The position numbers and the translations under genes are program-made. The notes below the pieces were generated by a model, which was not told the DNA's origin, ran no database searches, and worked only from the letters and a program-made list of their open reading frames with translations. From assembly GCA_031180825.1 (NCBI GenBank), contig JAPSLM010000007.1, positions 1-64,000 on the forward strand: a DNA stretch of 64,000 nt, read 5' to 3'. The stretch comes from Paenibacillus sp. GTDB lineage: Bacteria; Bacillota; Bacilli; Paenibacillales; NBRC-103111. Of this stretch, positions 7,555 through 15,645 are shown in pieces. The number at the start of each line of letters is the position of its first letter. Position 1 is the stretch's first letter.

Positions 7555-8937
7555 TCAACCTTCCACGACACTGCTTTTCCGGACAGTTCTGCCGAACTGA
7601 ACATAGTAGAAGGCAAACATCGCAAGATGCAGAATCGCGAGCACCGTGTAAATATTGCTGAATACGAAAGCGTCGGGGTTCAAGAATACGTTCGCCGGAT
7701 TCCATGGAACGGTTGAACCGTGATCGACCATCTTGCTGTACAGGCCGGCGGAGAGAGCTCCGGAGATAAAGTTCAGCAGCGAAAGCATCCCCATCCCCAC
7801 GCCGGTCTGGTCCTTGGGCAGCGTCCGCGAGATCGTATTGGACAAAGCTACGACCATGAACGTCTGCCCCACGTTGCCCAAGATCAGGAAGGCGGCAATG
7901 GCGGCCGGCGAAATTCCCGCAAAGGTCGACAGCAGGACAAAGCAGGCGATCAGCAGCGAGGAAGCCGTGAAATACAGAAACGGATTGCCTTTGTCGTCCG
8001 CCAGCTTGCCGCCGGTTCTGCCCAGAAGCGCCGATGCGATGGCGGCCGGAACCATGCTGAAGCCTACCAAGCCCGGAGCCAGACCGTTGACGAGGGATAA
8101 CAGCTGCGGGCTCAAAAAGGCAAGCGAGTACCCGACCCCGTTCACCACAAAAGCGATCGCTAGCCCGTAAGAGTAGCTTTTATTGCGGAACAGCCGGGGT
8201 TGAACGAACGGTTCGGCCGCAGAGCGTATGCGCGCAATAAACAACCCCAGCGTAAGCAGCGCGCAGCCTGCAAGAAGCCAAGCCTCGTTCGTCACGGAGA
8301 GAAGCACCAGCGCCACCGTAACGGCCAGCAGCCCTCCGCCCAGCCAATCGATTTTTCCGGCCTTGCCCGGTTCGTCGTCAAGATACTTGCGATAGAACGG
8401 GAGCGTAAGCAGTGCCAGCACGGGAAGCAGGAACAGCCAGCGCCAGTGAACGACACTGACGATCAAGGCGGCCGTGGTCGGCCCGAGCGCGCCGCCGAGC
8501 GCCAGCCCGGCGGCCGCAATGCCCATGGCGCGGCCGCGCGTCTCCGGCGGAAAGTAGCGAATCGGTATGATCATGGCCGTTGCAGGCACGACCGAAGCCC
8601 CGGCCGCCTGTAAAATCCGGCCGAGCAATACCATCCAATACGTTTGCGCGGTTAAGCCGATCAGGGAACCCAAGGCGAAGAAAATCAACCCGAACGTCAG
8701 CAAATTTTTGAGCTTATACTTGTCGGCAAGCTTCCCGTAAGTGACCGAGCCGATCGCATAAATTAACATATAGACCGAAGATACCCAACTGACCTGCGCA
8801 AGCGTCAGCCGAAATTCCGCTCCGATCTGCGGCAGCACGATGTTGAACATCGTCGCGCTCATGACGGAGATCACGAGGGTGAAAACGAGGATCCGCATTA
8901 ATTTTTCTCCTGTTTGCTGTTTCGTCGCCATTCCCAC
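7555..8937 (-). CDS. 14-TM drug efflux MFS transporter (TetL-like, DHA2)
   Basis: This 460-residue protein has about 14 membrane helices. It has the first-loop motif GKLADKYKLKNLL and the antiporter motif C-like GLALGGALGPTTAALI, as in the TetK/TetL and LfrA branch of drug:H+ antiporters. It should expel cationic or amphipathic drugs at the cytoplasmic membrane. I give the GTG at 8937 as start, but the ATG at 8898 (MRILVFTLVIS) has the best ribosome binding site, AGGAG 8 bases upstream, and would give 447 residues. No regulator adjoins it, and a terminator follows. Substrate is unknown. Confidence 0.88.
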   Translation of the reverse strand: MGMATKQQTGEKLMRILVFTLVISVMSATMFNIVLPQIGAEFRLTLAQVSWVSSVYMLIYAIGSVTYGKLADKYKLKNLLTFGLIFFALGSLIGLTAQTYWMVLLGRILQAAGASVVPATAMIIPIRYFPPETRGRAMGIAAAGLALGGALGPTTAALIVSVVHWRWLFLLPVLALLTLPFYRKYLDDEPGKAGKIDWLGGGLLAVTVALVLLSVTNEAWLLAGCALLTLGLFIARIRSAAEPFVQPRLFRNKSYSYGLAIAFVVNGVGYSLAFLSPQLLSLVNGLAPGLVGFSMVPAAIASALLGRTGGKLADDKGNPFLYFTASSLLIACFVLLSTFAGISPAAIAAFLILGNVGQTFMVVALSNTISRTLPKDQTGVGMGMLSLLNFISGALSAGLYSKMVDHGSTVPWNPANVFLNPDAFVFSNIYTVLAILHLAMFAFYYVQFGRTVRKSSVVEG

Positions 8938-9109
8938 TTCGGCTCCCTCTCTCTATATTTTGATAGGATTCATTTTACAGCTGCCGGCAAATAATTAATA
9001 ATATATATTTATCTATGCATTCATAACTTTAAGTATATAAGAAGGCAATAGAAAGCCTCTTGGCGTCCGGCATATGGCGGAAGCGATGCCCTGCGATCGG
9101 CTGCCCGGC

Positions 9110-9144
9110 AAGACCGGCGGATAGCTGTCCTATTCGCCGGTCTT
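9110..9144 (+). terminator. Long hairpin with T-run
   Basis: A 15-bp stem with one mismatch (9110-9124 with 9130-9144) is followed on the plus strand by TTTCGG. No plus-strand gene lies directly upstream. It separates two minus-strand genes and may block read-through or end the M23 gene. Confidence 0.5.
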
Positions 9145-9170
9145 TTTCGGAAAGCAGCGCTTCTGCCTGC

Positions 9171-10541
9171 TTAACGCGTTTGAGGCTCCTTCTTCAGCCA
9201 TTGAAACGGGGTCGCATTAAAGAACAGATTCGGATTGACCGGAACGTTGTGCGCCCAGAACGTGAAATGCAGGTGCGGTCCCGTCGAGAATCCGGTCGAG
9301 CCTACCAGCCCGATAATATCGCCCCGCTTCACCCGGTCCCCTGTCTTCACCTGAAGCTTCGACAAATGCGCATACTGGGAAAACAGATTCATTCCGTGAT
9401 CGATATAAATCGTATTGCCCGTCAAATAAAAGTTGTCCGCCAGCGCGACGATGCCGTCATTCGCCGCTTTAATCGGGGTGCCTTCTTTGGCCGCCAAGTC
9501 GATGGCCGTATGGGAGCTGGCAAACTTGCCGTTCACATAGCGGGTATGACCGAACGGCGTCGTCAATATCCCCTCGATCGGTTGAATAAAGGGGGCGGAG
9601 AACAGGAAGGCGGGTTCCGACTTGCTCCGTGCGGCGTCGATTTTTTTCTGATCGGCTTCGATTCGCTTCGTGTCCTGACGCATGCTTTCCATCTGCTTCG
9701 ATACCTTGAGATGCTGCGTCTCGAACTTTTTATCCTTGATCTTCAACGTCTGATCGCCGATCGGGTACGAGCCGGGCTTGGTTTTCATCGGCACCGGAAG
9801 GTACGTGAAATACCCTGCCTCGAACGGCTGCAGCTCATACGTCTTCCCCTGCCAAGCGACTTCTCCGGGCTTATCGTGCCGCACAAGCACGACGTCGCCG
9901 GGATTTGCCGTATCCGGCAGGAGCGTCCAAGCGGAATCCATCGCCTTCTTGGCTTGCTCGGGAGAAGCGTACAAAGCCGCCTCCCGGCTAATCCGCTGCT
10001 GGCGCAGCTTTTCCTCCTGCAGCGCGTCCTTTACCGCAGACGTCACCTCGGCATGCCAGGTTTGTCCCCCGTCCGTCGTCACCAGCAGCGGATTGGCCAG
10101 CTCCGTCCCGGCCGAGAGAAGCGCCCAGCCGACCCGGTCGGTTACGAATTGCGACTGCTTCACGGGATAGTCCTTAGCTTGGTAAGCAATCGTCGTGAGC
10201 TTTTTGGCGTCGGGTGTCGAGCCGTTCAGCCCGTTCGTCCCGGATGGCGAGGATTCCGGAAGGCCTAAGGCCTGCTCCGTCCAATGGGCGCCCCCGTCTT
10301 CCGTCACGCTGCTTGTGCCATCCGTATAACGAATCCAGCCTTTATCCAAATCGGCCATATGAAAATCGAGAATTTCGCGGCGGTTCGGGGCTTGCTGTTC
10401 GGCAGCCTCCGGCCCGGCGCCCTTCCCGGACGCCAGCAGCCATGCAGGAAGCTCGCCGCCGTACGCGACCAGTACCGTGCAAGCGGCGGCAAGGGCCGTT
10501 CCGGCGAGCAAGTATCCTATCTTTTTGGAACGCGGCTTCAT
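9171..10541 (-). CDS. Membrane-anchored M23 metallopeptidase with BNR-like N-terminal region
   Basis: This 456-residue protein starts at an ATG with GGAGGAG 9 bases before it. A signal anchor spans about 8-30. Residues 55-180 contain two aspartate-box-like pieces (SSVTEDGGAHWTEQ, LLVTTDGGQTWHAEV), as in BNR/Ycf48 propellers. The C-terminal M23 domain starts near 344 and has the zinc ligands His344, Asp348 and His425 with catalytic His392 and His423 (YAHLS, GPHLHF). M23 enzymes cleave peptidoglycan cross-links, so it probably remodels the wall outside the cell. All active-site residues are present. It is a single gene. Confidence 0.9.
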   Translation of the reverse strand: MKPRSKKIGYLLAGTALAAACTVLVAYGGELPAWLLASGKGAGPEAAEQQAPNRREILDFHMADLDKGWIRYTDGTSSVTEDGGAHWTEQALGLPESSPSGTNGLNGSTPDAKKLTTIAYQAKDYPVKQSQFVTDRVGWALLSAGTELANPLLVTTDGGQTWHAEVTSAVKDALQEEKLRQQRISREAALYASPEQAKKAMDSAWTLLPDTANPGDVVLVRHDKPGEVAWQGKTYELQPFEAGYFTYLPVPMKTKPGSYPIGDQTLKIKDKKFETQHLKVSKQMESMRQDTKRIEADQKKIDAARSKSEPAFLFSAPFIQPIEGILTTPFGHTRYVNGKFASSHTAIDLAAKEGTPIKAANDGIVALADNFYLTGNTIYIDHGMNLFSQYAHLSKLQVKTGDRVKRGDIIGLVGSTGFSTGPHLHFTFWAHNVPVNPNLFFNATPFQWLKKEPQTR

Positions 10542-10668
10542 CTTTCAAATCTCCTCCAATACAGCTTCTTCCATATCTATGACTTCATCATACGATAGAA
10601 ACAAGCCGATTGTCCAAGCCCCGCACCGGAAGGCAGGGCGGCAGAGAACTTTTGAGTTGGCCCAGCCG

Positions 10669-11127
10669 CTATTCCTCGACCTGAAAAATAGAATCGACAA
10701 TGACCGGAAGATTGTCCCGCAGCGAATTGGCTCCCAGAACCGAACGGGCATGCGTTCCTCTGTCGCCGAATACGTCGAGCATCAGGTCGGAAAAGCCGTT
10801 AAGCACTTTATGATGCTCCTCGAACCGAGGATCGGCATTCACGAAGCCTTGTACCTTTACCACTCTTTTCACACGATCCAAGGAACCGACCGCCGCCTTG
10901 ACGACGGCAAGCACCTCGATTCCGGTCAGCCTGGCAAAGCGATAGCCCTCTTCCGTGCTGAAGTCGCTGCCAAGCTTTCCTCGCGGATTTCCGGCCGGCC
11001 CCTTTCCCGAAACGAACAGCAACCCGCCCACGTTAACGAAATTCGCATACTTTGCCTCCGGATCGCTCGCCTGCGGAAGTACGATTTGCAAAGTCTCCAA
11101 CCGTTTTTCTACCGGTGTTTCTGTCAT
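10669..11127 (-). CDS. RidA/YjgF-family protein
   Basis: This 152-residue cytoplasmic protein has the RidA fold signatures: NFVNVGGLLFVSGKGPAG near the start, LDRVKRVVKVQGFVNADPRF in the middle and HARSVLGANSLRDNLPVIVD at the end. Archetypal RidA hydrolyses reactive enamine/imine intermediates released by PLP enzymes. This longer subgroup (YjgH/YoaB-like) has less certain activity. GGGGGTG precedes the ATG. A 23-bp dyad upstream (11142-11164) overlaps the probable promoter. It lies in front of the dps gene in the same direction but with separate signals. Confidence 0.88.
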   Translation of the reverse strand: MTETPVEKRLETLQIVLPQASDPEAKYANFVNVGGLLFVSGKGPAGNPRGKLGSDFSTEEGYRFARLTGIEVLAVVKAAVGSLDRVKRVVKVQGFVNADPRFEEHHKVLNGFSDLMLDVFGDRGTHARSVLGANSLRDNLPVIVDSIFQVEE

Positions 11128-11141
11128 GCGGACACCCCCAT

Positions 11142-11164
11142 CATATAATACTTATCATTATATG
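11142..11164 (-). promoter_or_regulatory. Inverted repeat upstream of the ridA-like gene
   Basis: Perfect 8-bp arms CATATAAT and ATTATATG have a 7-base spacer. The AT-rich symmetry recalls PerR/Fur-type operators but does not match their consensus. It lies about 15 bases before the start codon, where a repressor could act. Confidence 0.4.
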
Positions 11165-11230
11165 GACTGCCCGGGGGCCGATCAACGAATAAAATACGAG
11201 CCGGTCGGCGAAAGGTCGGGGGTCGGCCGG

Positions 11231-11671
11231 TTAGTTGCCCAAAAACGCATTCAGCATCCAGACGTGCTTCTCCAGGCTTGAGTGAATGGCCAGCAGCATG
11301 TCGCCCGTCGTTTCGTCCTCAACGGACTCGGCGTATTTCATGCCTGTCTTCAGCTCTCCGATGATCAGGTTAAAATCGTTCGCCAGTGCCGCCACCATCT
11401 GCTCCGCCGTCTCTTCGCCCTCCGCCTCGCGAACCGAGGCAAGCCGGAGGCTTCCGCTCATCGTCGCGACCGGCTTGCCGCCCAGCGCCAGCAGCCGTTC
11501 GGCCAGCGCATCCACATGCAGCGCCGCTTCCGTATACAGCTCCTCGAATTTTGCGTGCAGCGTGAAAAATTGAGGGCCTTTGACGTACCAGTGGTAATTA
11601 TGCAGCTTGACGTACAGGACCGACCAGTTGGCGATTTGGTTGTTCAACAGCACAGTTAATTGTTCATTCAT
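11231..11671 (-). CDS. dps: Dps-family DNA-binding ferritin-like protein
   Basis: This 146-residue protein starts at ATG 11671, behind a strong AGGAGG. It forms the Dps four-helix bundle. The ferroxidase ligands are visible: His27 in HNYHWYV, His39, and Asp54 and Glu58 in [10 protein letters not shown]. Dps proteins assemble dodecamers that oxidise Fe(II) with peroxide, store iron and protect DNA. Like MrgA it may be controlled by a peroxide or iron regulator; an AT-rich dyad (TTTAGATTAGGTCTAAA, 11697-11713) lies just upstream. It is a single gene. Confidence 0.93.
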   Translation of the reverse strand: MNEQLTVLLNNQIANWSVLYVKLHNYHWYVKGPQFFTLHAKFEELYTEAALHVDALAERLLALGGKPVATMSGSLRLASVREAEGEETAEQMVAALANDFNLIIGELKTGMKYAESVEDETTGDMLLAIHSSLEKHVWMLNAFLGN

Positions 11672-11696
11672 GGATGATTCCTCCTCATGATTTATA

Positions 11697-11713
11697 TTTA
11701 GATTAGGTCTAAA
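11697..11713 (-). promoter_or_regulatory. Dyad upstream of dps
   Basis: The arms TTTAGA and TCTAAA are separated by five bases, 26 bases before the start codon. The site may be an operator for a stress regulator, but it does not match the PerR consensus well. Confidence 0.35.
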
Positions 11714-11977
11714 TTCATAATCTGATTGTAGCACCGCTACGGCTTTCTTTCATGAAGAGACGATGAGGATCAGATGAAGATTTGGTGAAGTTTGGCAGCG
11801 CCACTTGAATTCCGCGACCGCGCATTGTCTGTGACACGGATCACCGGCGGGCCATGATTTTTCTCACTGCTCCGGCGTATCGAAAGAGGTATGCTCAAGA
11901 CGAGAAGCCGGCAGCCTCCGCTCCAAACGGCGGGAGAGCCGACAAACAGCACAGTATACATATCGAGGTGACTTCCC

Positions 11978-12994
11978 GTGGGAAAGGCTTCCGCACCATC
12001 GCTTACCACTTACGCGCTTAATATGAAATTTTTGCTTATCGTTTGCGTCGTCACAGCCAACACCATCGAGCCGATGATCGACCGGAGCTCGCCGTTGTTC
12101 GCCCTTTACGGGACGATCTACTCGTTCCACATTCCGATGTTCGCACTGGCGATGGGCTACTTTGCCAAAAGCTTTCGACTCGATCGGCCCGGAATCGATG
12201 GGCTTTGCACGAATGCGTATCAATATGTGCTGTTCCAGACGCTGTACAGCTTGGCGGATATCGTCTTCTTTCAAGCCAAAGGCGTCATTCATTCGTTCTT
12301 CATGCCCTACTCGCTGCTCTGGTTTCTGCTCAGCCACTTTTGCTGGAGGCTGCTCCTGCGCGCGTTCGTCCATGTGCGCCATCCGCTGCTCGTCTCGCTG
12401 CTGCTCGGCGTCGCCGTCGGTTATCTCCCTTGGTCCGGGGCTTGGCTCAGCGTATCGCGAACATTGGTCTACTTTCCGTTCTTCCTTGCGGGATACTTCC
12501 TGTCGCAGCATTGGGAAACGATGATCAAACGGCTGCGGATGCCCGCGGTCCTTCTTGGCCTAGCCGTCCTTTGCTTCTTCTGGCTGGGCGGACGAATCGA
12601 TCCGCGCTGGCTGTACGGCAGCTTCACCTACGCGGAGGCCGGTCATCCGGAGTGGTATGCCGGAATATATCGCTTGGGGATGTACGGGGTACAGGCGGCC
12701 GCCTCGATCGCTTTTTTGAGCTTGGTGCCCTGGGCGGCCGGCCGGATTACGGATTGGGGGAAACGGACGGGGTACGTCTTTCTGCTCCATGCCTTCATTC
12801 TGAAATCGCTGCTCGCGGCAGGGGTTTACGTCTACCTGCAAACCCCTTGGAGCCAAGGGCTGGCGATTATCGCCGGCTTCGGCATCGTCTGGCTGCTGTC
12901 GCAGCCATGGGTTGAAGCCCACGCCAAACGTTGGTTCGAGCCGGATATTACCTTCGTGAAGCGGCTTGTGCTTAAATCGCACGGTACCCCGTAA
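11978..12994 (+). CDS. Membrane acyltransferase (acyltransferase-3 / fucose 4-O-acetylase-like)
   Basis: This 338-residue integral membrane protein starts at the GTG at 11978, with GAGGTGA 6 bases upstream. It has about ten hydrophobic helices. An early conserved-like patch YSFHIPMFALAMGYF resembles the acyltransferase-3 motif, in which His lies in the first loops (here FHIPMF). Members move acetyl or other acyl groups onto exopolysaccharides or wall polymers outside the membrane, as in the YkrP/OafA group. It is a single gene diverging from dps and ended by a palindromic hairpin. The acceptor is unknown. Confidence 0.75.
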   Translation: MGKASAPSLTTYALNMKFLLIVCVVTANTIEPMIDRSSPLFALYGTIYSFHIPMFALAMGYFAKSFRLDRPGIDGLCTNAYQYVLFQTLYSLADIVFFQAKGVIHSFFMPYSLLWFLLSHFCWRLLLRAFVHVRHPLLVSLLLGVAVGYLPWSGAWLSVSRTLVYFPFFLAGYFLSQHWETMIKRLRMPAVLLGLAVLCFFWLGGRIDPRWLYGSFTYAEAGHPEWYAGIYRLGMYGVQAAASIAFLSLVPWAAGRITDWGKRTGYVFLLHAFILKSLLAAGVYVYLQTPWSQGLAIIAGFGIVWLLSQPWVEAHAKRWFEPDITFVKRLVLKSHGTP

Positions 12995-13047
12995 CCATCC
13001 GGAGAAGCAATCGCGCCCTCCTTTGCCACGGGAACAAGTTATATAAA

Positions 13048-13072
13048 AAGGAGCCACAGCTGTGGCCCCTTA
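13048..13072 (+). terminator. Palindromic hairpin after the acyltransferase gene
   Basis: A core palindrome GCCACAGCTGTGGC (13053-13066) is flanked by AAGGA and CCCTT, which extend the stem. The T-run is short, so termination is likely but not certain. Confidence 0.5.
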
Positions 13073-13139
13073 CGGATTCGTCTGTGCATGTTCCGGTCCT
13101 CGTTTTGTTTTTTGCCGGTGCTTGTACCCTTGATTCATT

Positions 13140-13158
13140 GATAACGATACTCATTATC
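13140..13158. promoter_or_regulatory. Fur box without an obvious target gene
   Basis: GATAACGATACTCATTATC matches the 19-bp Fur consensus GATAATGATAATCATTATC at 16 positions. It lies between the end of the acyltransferase gene and the end of the AraC-type gene, which converge, so no start codon of a recognisable gene is near. Confidence 0.65.
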
Positions 13159-13249
13159 AACAAGTGGTATGCTACCGTATCGCTGGCCTCTTATCCACCC
13201 CTGCACGGATTTTTTGTGCGGTTGCCGGGATTTTTAATGCGCAGCAAAA

Positions 13250-13275
13250 ACCGCCAAAGGAATTCCTCTGGCGGT
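13250..13275 (-). terminator. Intrinsic terminator of the PchR-like gene
   Basis: Arms ACCGCCA (13250-13256) and TGGCGGT (13269-13275) pair, with additional pairing inside. On the minus strand TTTTGC follows. Confidence 0.75.
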
Positions 13276-13292
13276 CAGACGCGGAAGGCCCG

Positions 13293-14270
13293 TTATTTGC
13301 GGACGAGCTCGCCGGGATTGAACCCGTATTTCTTGCGGAACACTTCGGCAAAATGGCTCGGATTCGAATAGCCGACGACGCAGGCGGCCTGATTCACGTT
13401 GACCTGCCCCTTCTGCAAGAGCAGCAGCGCTTTCTCCAGCCTTTTCTCCCGCAAATAGCCGAATACCGTATGTCCGTACACTTCCTTGAACCCGATTTTC
13501 AGCTTGAAATCGTTCAGACCGACCGTTCTGGACAGCTCCAGCAGCGAAGGCGGACTATCTATGCGGTGCAGCAGCACCTCTTGCGCCTGGCGAATTTTCT
13601 CCAGATCGTTCTTGCTCAGCTTCGACCGGATATGCTTGTCGTCGGGCTCGCGGTCCCACAGCAGCGTATGAAACGACAGGGAAAGCAGCTCCAGCGCCTT
13701 GCTTTCCATATAAATTTTACGCGTCTCGTTCGAGTAGGAGGCATCCAGCATCTGCTGGAGGATGACGGAAGCCGCAGGCTCGATCGCCTGCTCGAAGAGA
13801 CGGAACGGACTTCGATCGACCAGCTTGGCAAAATCGACGGCGCGCTTTCCTTCAAAATCTTCCATAAAATGGTCGAACGTCGCAACAGGGATCCCAATGC
13901 CTACTGCAAGCATCGGCTGGTTTCCGACGAAGTCAAAATGCGCGTGAAACCGGTCCATCAGCTGCAGCGTGCAGCGGTTCGCGCGAAATTCGTGTCTCCT
14001 GCCGGAAATATGGAGTTCCCGCTTCCCTTGCAGGCAAAAGCTAAGCTCGACCATCGCCGAATCCGTGCGCAGCTGAAATTGACGGTTCCGCGACAGCGTA
14101 TAATCCGAAATGACGATCTCCAAATCCGGTCGCGGCACGAAACGACGCAGCGCGCCTTCTCCGGCATGCCGCGGCACGGGCAGCTGTTCGGTCCGGTCCG
14201 CATAACGGCGCGACAATTGAAAGCCGTCGAAAAACGCATTATAGATTTGATGAAAATCCGCAGCTATCAT
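13293..14270 (-). CDS. AraC-family regulator, PchR/YbtA-like
   Basis: This protein of about 325 residues has an N-terminal ligand-binding half and a C-terminal AraC double helix-turn-helix (PPSLLELSRTVGLNDFKLKI; CVVGYSNPSHFAEVFRKKYG). The LNDFKLKIGFKEVYGHTVFGY segment is typical of siderophore-sensing PchR/YbtA-type regulators. I start it at MIAADFH, 6 bases behind GAGGTG; the frame is open to 14321. A Fur box just upstream (14320-14340) puts it under iron control. The MFS gene that precedes it on the same strand may be its partner for siderophore traffic. Confidence 0.85.
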   Translation of the reverse strand: MIAADFHQIYNAFFDGFQLSRRYADRTEQLPVPRHAGEGALRRFVPRPDLEIVISDYTLSRNRQFQLRTDSAMVELSFCLQGKRELHISGRRHEFRANRCTLQLMDRFHAHFDFVGNQPMLAVGIGIPVATFDHFMEDFEGKRAVDFAKLVDRSPFRLFEQAIEPAASVILQQMLDASYSNETRKIYMESKALELLSLSFHTLLWDREPDDKHIRSKLSKNDLEKIRQAQEVLLHRIDSPPSLLELSRTVGLNDFKLKIGFKEVYGHTVFGYLREKRLEKALLLLQKGQVNVNQAACVVGYSNPSHFAEVFRKKYGFNPGELVRK

Positions 14271-14319
14271 CGGCAGCACCTCAATCCTCTCACTCGGTTG
14301 TCGTTCATTACCTCCTCTC

Positions 14320-14340
14320 AAATGATAATAATTCTCATTT
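14320..14340 (-). promoter_or_regulatory. Fur box upstream of the PchR-like gene
   Basis: Read on the minus strand, AAATGAGAATTATTATCATT forms a dyad close to the GATAATGATAATCATTATC consensus. It lies between the upstream MFS gene's stop and the regulator's start. Confidence 0.7.
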
Positions 14341-14342
14341 GA

Positions 14343-15527
14343 TTAGTCAACCACGGCCTGCCGTTTCCCCTGAATTCCCCGGCCGCTCCACACGTAGCCC
14401 GTAAGCAGTGCAAGCACCAGGATCAAGAGCCAGAACGGCGTTTCCGGGCTAATCCGGTACAGGAACGTGCCGGTCAACGGGCCGAGAAGCGATCCGATCC
14501 CGATGGCTGCGGCGATCAACCCTGCGGCAGCGCCCTGTTCATGGTTGGCTACGGCCAAGGAAGCTCCCGAGGTGAAGCCGGGAATCGCCAGCCCCACCCC
14601 GATCCCCATCAGGGCGAAAGCGGCAAAGAACGGGGCGATATGGCTGAAGCTTACGAGCAGCACAAGACCGATCGTGAAGAGCGGGACGCCGAACTGCAGC
14701 AATTTCAAGGGGGTCAGCCGGTTTTTGCGGACAATCGTGAACTGGACCAGCGCCATCATGAAGCCGATGCAGAACAGAGCTGCGCCGACCGCTTGCGCCG
14801 TTTCGGTCGCCGACAAGCCAAGCTTATCCTGAAAGTAAAATCCGGCGGTCACCTGCGTCTGGATCAACGCCATCATGACGATCATCGCGACCGCAAGGTA
14901 AGGAAGAATTTCTTTGCGCAGCGTTTTTTTCTGCCGGCCGTGCGCCTGCGGCTTGGAATTCGCCATGCCGCAGGCGGCCCAGAGCATGACGAGCAAAGGC
15001 AGAGCTGCCGCAAGATAGATCGGGGCCAGCAGGCTCAGGGCGGTCAGCAGCGCGCCGACCGCAGGACCGACGACAAGCCCGAGACCGTTGGCAGCGCCGA
15101 TCAACGACATGCCGCCGGCGCGGTCCTTCTCGGTCGTAATATCCGCCATGTACGCTTGACTGGATGACAGAACGGCCGGAAACGCGGCTCCCAGCAGCAG
15201 GCGCGAGATGAGCAGCAGCGTAAACAATACGGCAGGCTGGAACTTTCCGTCCAGGCCTTGCTCGGTCACCGCGACGAACATGCCGAAGCTGGCCACCATT
15301 CCCGTCAGGCCGATCAGCAGAACCGGCTTGCGTCCAATGCGGTCGCTCCAGCTTCCCCAGAACGCCGAAGTGAGCAGCACCATGAACGAGGAAGCCGCTA
15401 CAATCCAGCCGGCATCGGTTTCCGAAAGTCCGAGCTCGCGGATCAGCGGAGCGACGAGCGGATTAAGAATGCCAAGACCGACATAACCGATCAGGACCGA
15501 AGTAAAAATAATGGATTTTGCACGCAT
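14343..15527 (-). CDS. 12-TM MFS efflux transporter (Bcr/TetA-like)
   Basis: This 394-residue protein starts at ATG 15527 behind GGAGGGAGGAAT. It has 12 predicted helices. Motif A, WGSWSDRIGRKPVL, is in the first cytoplasmic loop and GLGLVVGPAVGALLT is motif C-like, marking a DHA1 drug:H+ antiporter. Its stop codon abuts the Fur box of the PchR-like regulator. An MFS exporter next to an iron-regulated AraC gene suggests siderophore export, but it has no visible Fur box of its own and may be an ordinary drug pump. Confidence 0.87.
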   Translation of the reverse strand: MRAKSIIFTSVLIGYVGLGILNPLVAPLIRELGLSETDAGWIVAASSFMVLLTSAFWGSWSDRIGRKPVLLIGLTGMVASFGMFVAVTEQGLDGKFQPAVLFTLLLISRLLLGAAFPAVLSSSQAYMADITTEKDRAGGMSLIGAANGLGLVVGPAVGALLTALSLLAPIYLAAALPLLVMLWAACGMANSKPQAHGRQKKTLRKEILPYLAVAMIVMMALIQTQVTAGFYFQDKLGLSATETAQAVGAALFCIGFMMALVQFTIVRKNRLTPLKLLQFGVPLFTIGLVLLVSFSHIAPFFAAFALMGIGVGLAIPGFTSGASLAVANHEQGAAAGLIAAAIGIGSLLGPLTGTFLYRISPETPFWLLILVLALLTGYVWSGRGIQGKRQAVVD

Positions 15528-15645
15528 TTCCCGATTCCTCCCTCCGTTTCGTTTCCTATTGTAGAGGGAACGGAACCCGGTGTCCGCCGTCCTGCGGAGC
15601 ATGCCGAACGCTGGAGGGATTTTTTCTTTCGCTTACCCGATCCTT

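Noticed and set aside
9060..10268. 402-residue open frame opposite the M23 peptidase gene
   Set aside because: It is the complement of a well-supported peptidase gene with all catalytic residues.
13164..14342. 392-residue open frame just behind the orphan Fur box
   Set aside because: Tempting as the Fur target, but it is antisense to the PchR-like gene and shows no domain or ribosome binding site.
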